In this document: in pieces, positions 6,219 to 6,911 of the stretch
Position numbering within the stretch: position 1 is the stretch's first letter
Layout: each line of letters begins with the position of its first letter
NCBI GenBank assembly: GCA_020631035.1
Contig: JAHDIA010000338.1
Span: 1 to 6,911 of the forward strand
DNA from: Chitinophagales bacterium
GTDB lineage: Bacteria; Bacteroidota; Bacteroidia; Chitinophagales; UBA2359
Length of the DNA stretch: 6,911 nt
Direction of reading: 5' to 3'
Position numbers and translations under genes: made by a program
The notes under the pieces: generated by a model
The model's input: only the letters and a program-made list of their open reading frames with translations
The model's database searches: none
What the model was told of the DNA's origin: nothing

Positions 6219-6806
6219 TCATTTGTCTAGCACATAAGTAACTTGCTTAAAAAAATACAGAAAGTCATAGTATTCTTTCTCGCTTATCTCAAGCTTTTCT
6301 TCCAGAAAAAGCTGTTGCCACTCTGTATCTGTTTTATTGGTATGAGGATGGCCTATAAACTCCCAATTATTGATGCTATCTGCAACAAAGGTTATGTACT
6401 TTTGGAAAGTGCTTTCATATATATCTTCCATTACAATGACTCGTTTCCCTACTCTTATGGCTTCTTTCAATATTTGTTCAGGTTCTTTGATGTGGTGAAG
6501 CACTGTGATCAGTTGAACGACATCAAACTCATTGTCTGCAAAAGGAATTTTCTGTCCATCATATATAACTGGTGTAATTTCCTTAAATACAGACTTTGGG
6601 GCTATATCCAAGCCCTCAATATTAAAGCCTGCTTGCTTTATCAATAAATTCAGCCCACCATTGCCACTTCCAATATCCAGAATAGAATCTTCTTGCTTAT
6701 AAAACTTTGTCAATCGCTCCAACTTGATTTTCGCCTTTTTAAGACACCATTTTTGATATAAATTCATAAAACACAAAAAGTATGTTGGGAATTTGGCAAG
6801 ATACAT
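6219..6806 (-). CDS. Class I SAM-dependent methyltransferase (Methyltransf_11-like)
   Basis: A 195-residue Rossmann-fold methyltransferase, short for the class and without an added substrate domain. Motif I is ILDIGSGNGG (residues 42-51), the SAM-binding loop. EGLDIAP (64-70) supplies the acidic residue (Asp67) expected to hold the ribose of SAM. IPFADNEFDVVQLITVLHHI (87-106) is the usual motif II/III block, and KRVIVMED (121-128) is the next strand. The last 65 residues, with HPHTNKTDTEW, are specific to this protein and probably shape the substrate site. The substrate cannot be inferred: small molecules, quinones, lipids or sugars are all possible. ATG 6806 is used, but Met14 (ATG 6767) is also possible. 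The frame is open from a TAG about 36 bases upstream without another ATG. It converges on the SpoU gene, so the two are not an operon. Confidence 0.88.
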   Translation of the reverse strand: MYLAKFPTYFLCFMNLYQKWCLKKAKIKLERLTKFYKQEDSILDIGSGNGGLNLLIKQAGFNIEGLDIAPKSVFKEITPVIYDGQKIPFADNEFDVVQLITVLHHIKEPEQILKEAIRVGKRVIVMEDIYESTFQKYITFVADSINNWEFIGHPHTNKTDTEWQQLFLEEKLEISEKEYYDFLYFFKQVTYVLDK

Positions 6807-6911
6807 ATACTTATTGGAAAAGTGACACCTTTTCTTTTTCTAAAAATAATTAGCTGTTAAATACTGTGTAAATTAAATTTCTATACATTTTGTGTGCATC
6901 TTTTCGTCCTA

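Noticed and set aside
6807..6911. A gene or RNA at the right edge
   Set aside because: Only 105 AT-rich bases are visible, with a stop in the methyltransferase frame and no tRNA-like fold or convincing promoter.

Overview
The window looks like a piece of a Bacteroidota chromosome, perhaps from a marine, Saprospiria- or Flavobacteriia-like lineage. The main reasons are an Omp85 protein that carries a lipoprotein-type signal peptide (the Bacteroidota TamL arrangement), AT-rich DNA, no Shine-Dalgarno sequences before the starts, and a structured intergenic element of a kind I associate with this phylum. The exact genus cannot be read from the sequence.

Layout. (1) Positions 2-1369, plus strand: the end of a very AT-rich gene for an all-helical, TPR-like protein of unknown function. 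Its frame is open to the left edge, so the true start may lie outside. (2) Positions 1370-1812: 443 bases without a credible gene. They hold a candidate structured RNA or palindromic element (1431-1502) flanked by 13-bp direct repeats, then four imperfect copies of a 51-54 bp tandem repeat. (3) Positions 1813-2817, minus: a cytoplasmic M42-family metallopeptidase with a plausible Bacteroidota-type promoter just upstream. (4) Positions 2905-5280, minus: a TamL-type outer-membrane assembly protein. (5) Positions 5262-6029, plus: a SpoU/TrmH-family RNA 2'-O-methyltransferase, whose 5' end overlaps head-to-head with that of tamL. (6) Positions 6030-6218: a convergent intergenic region with two nested inverted-repeat structures. 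(7) Positions 6219-6806, minus: a small class I SAM-dependent methyltransferase. Positions 6807-6911 are AT-rich, and I see no gene there.

The genes appear mostly to be independent housekeeping functions: envelope biogenesis, peptide turnover, RNA modification, and an unassigned methyl transfer. There is no clear operon-encoded system, and I found no defence, mobile or biosynthetic cluster. The best second looks are the non-ATG start and divergent 5' overlap of tamL and the SpoU gene, the structured element with its direct repeats, the 52-bp tandem array, and the unknown TPR-like protein with homopolymer tracts.
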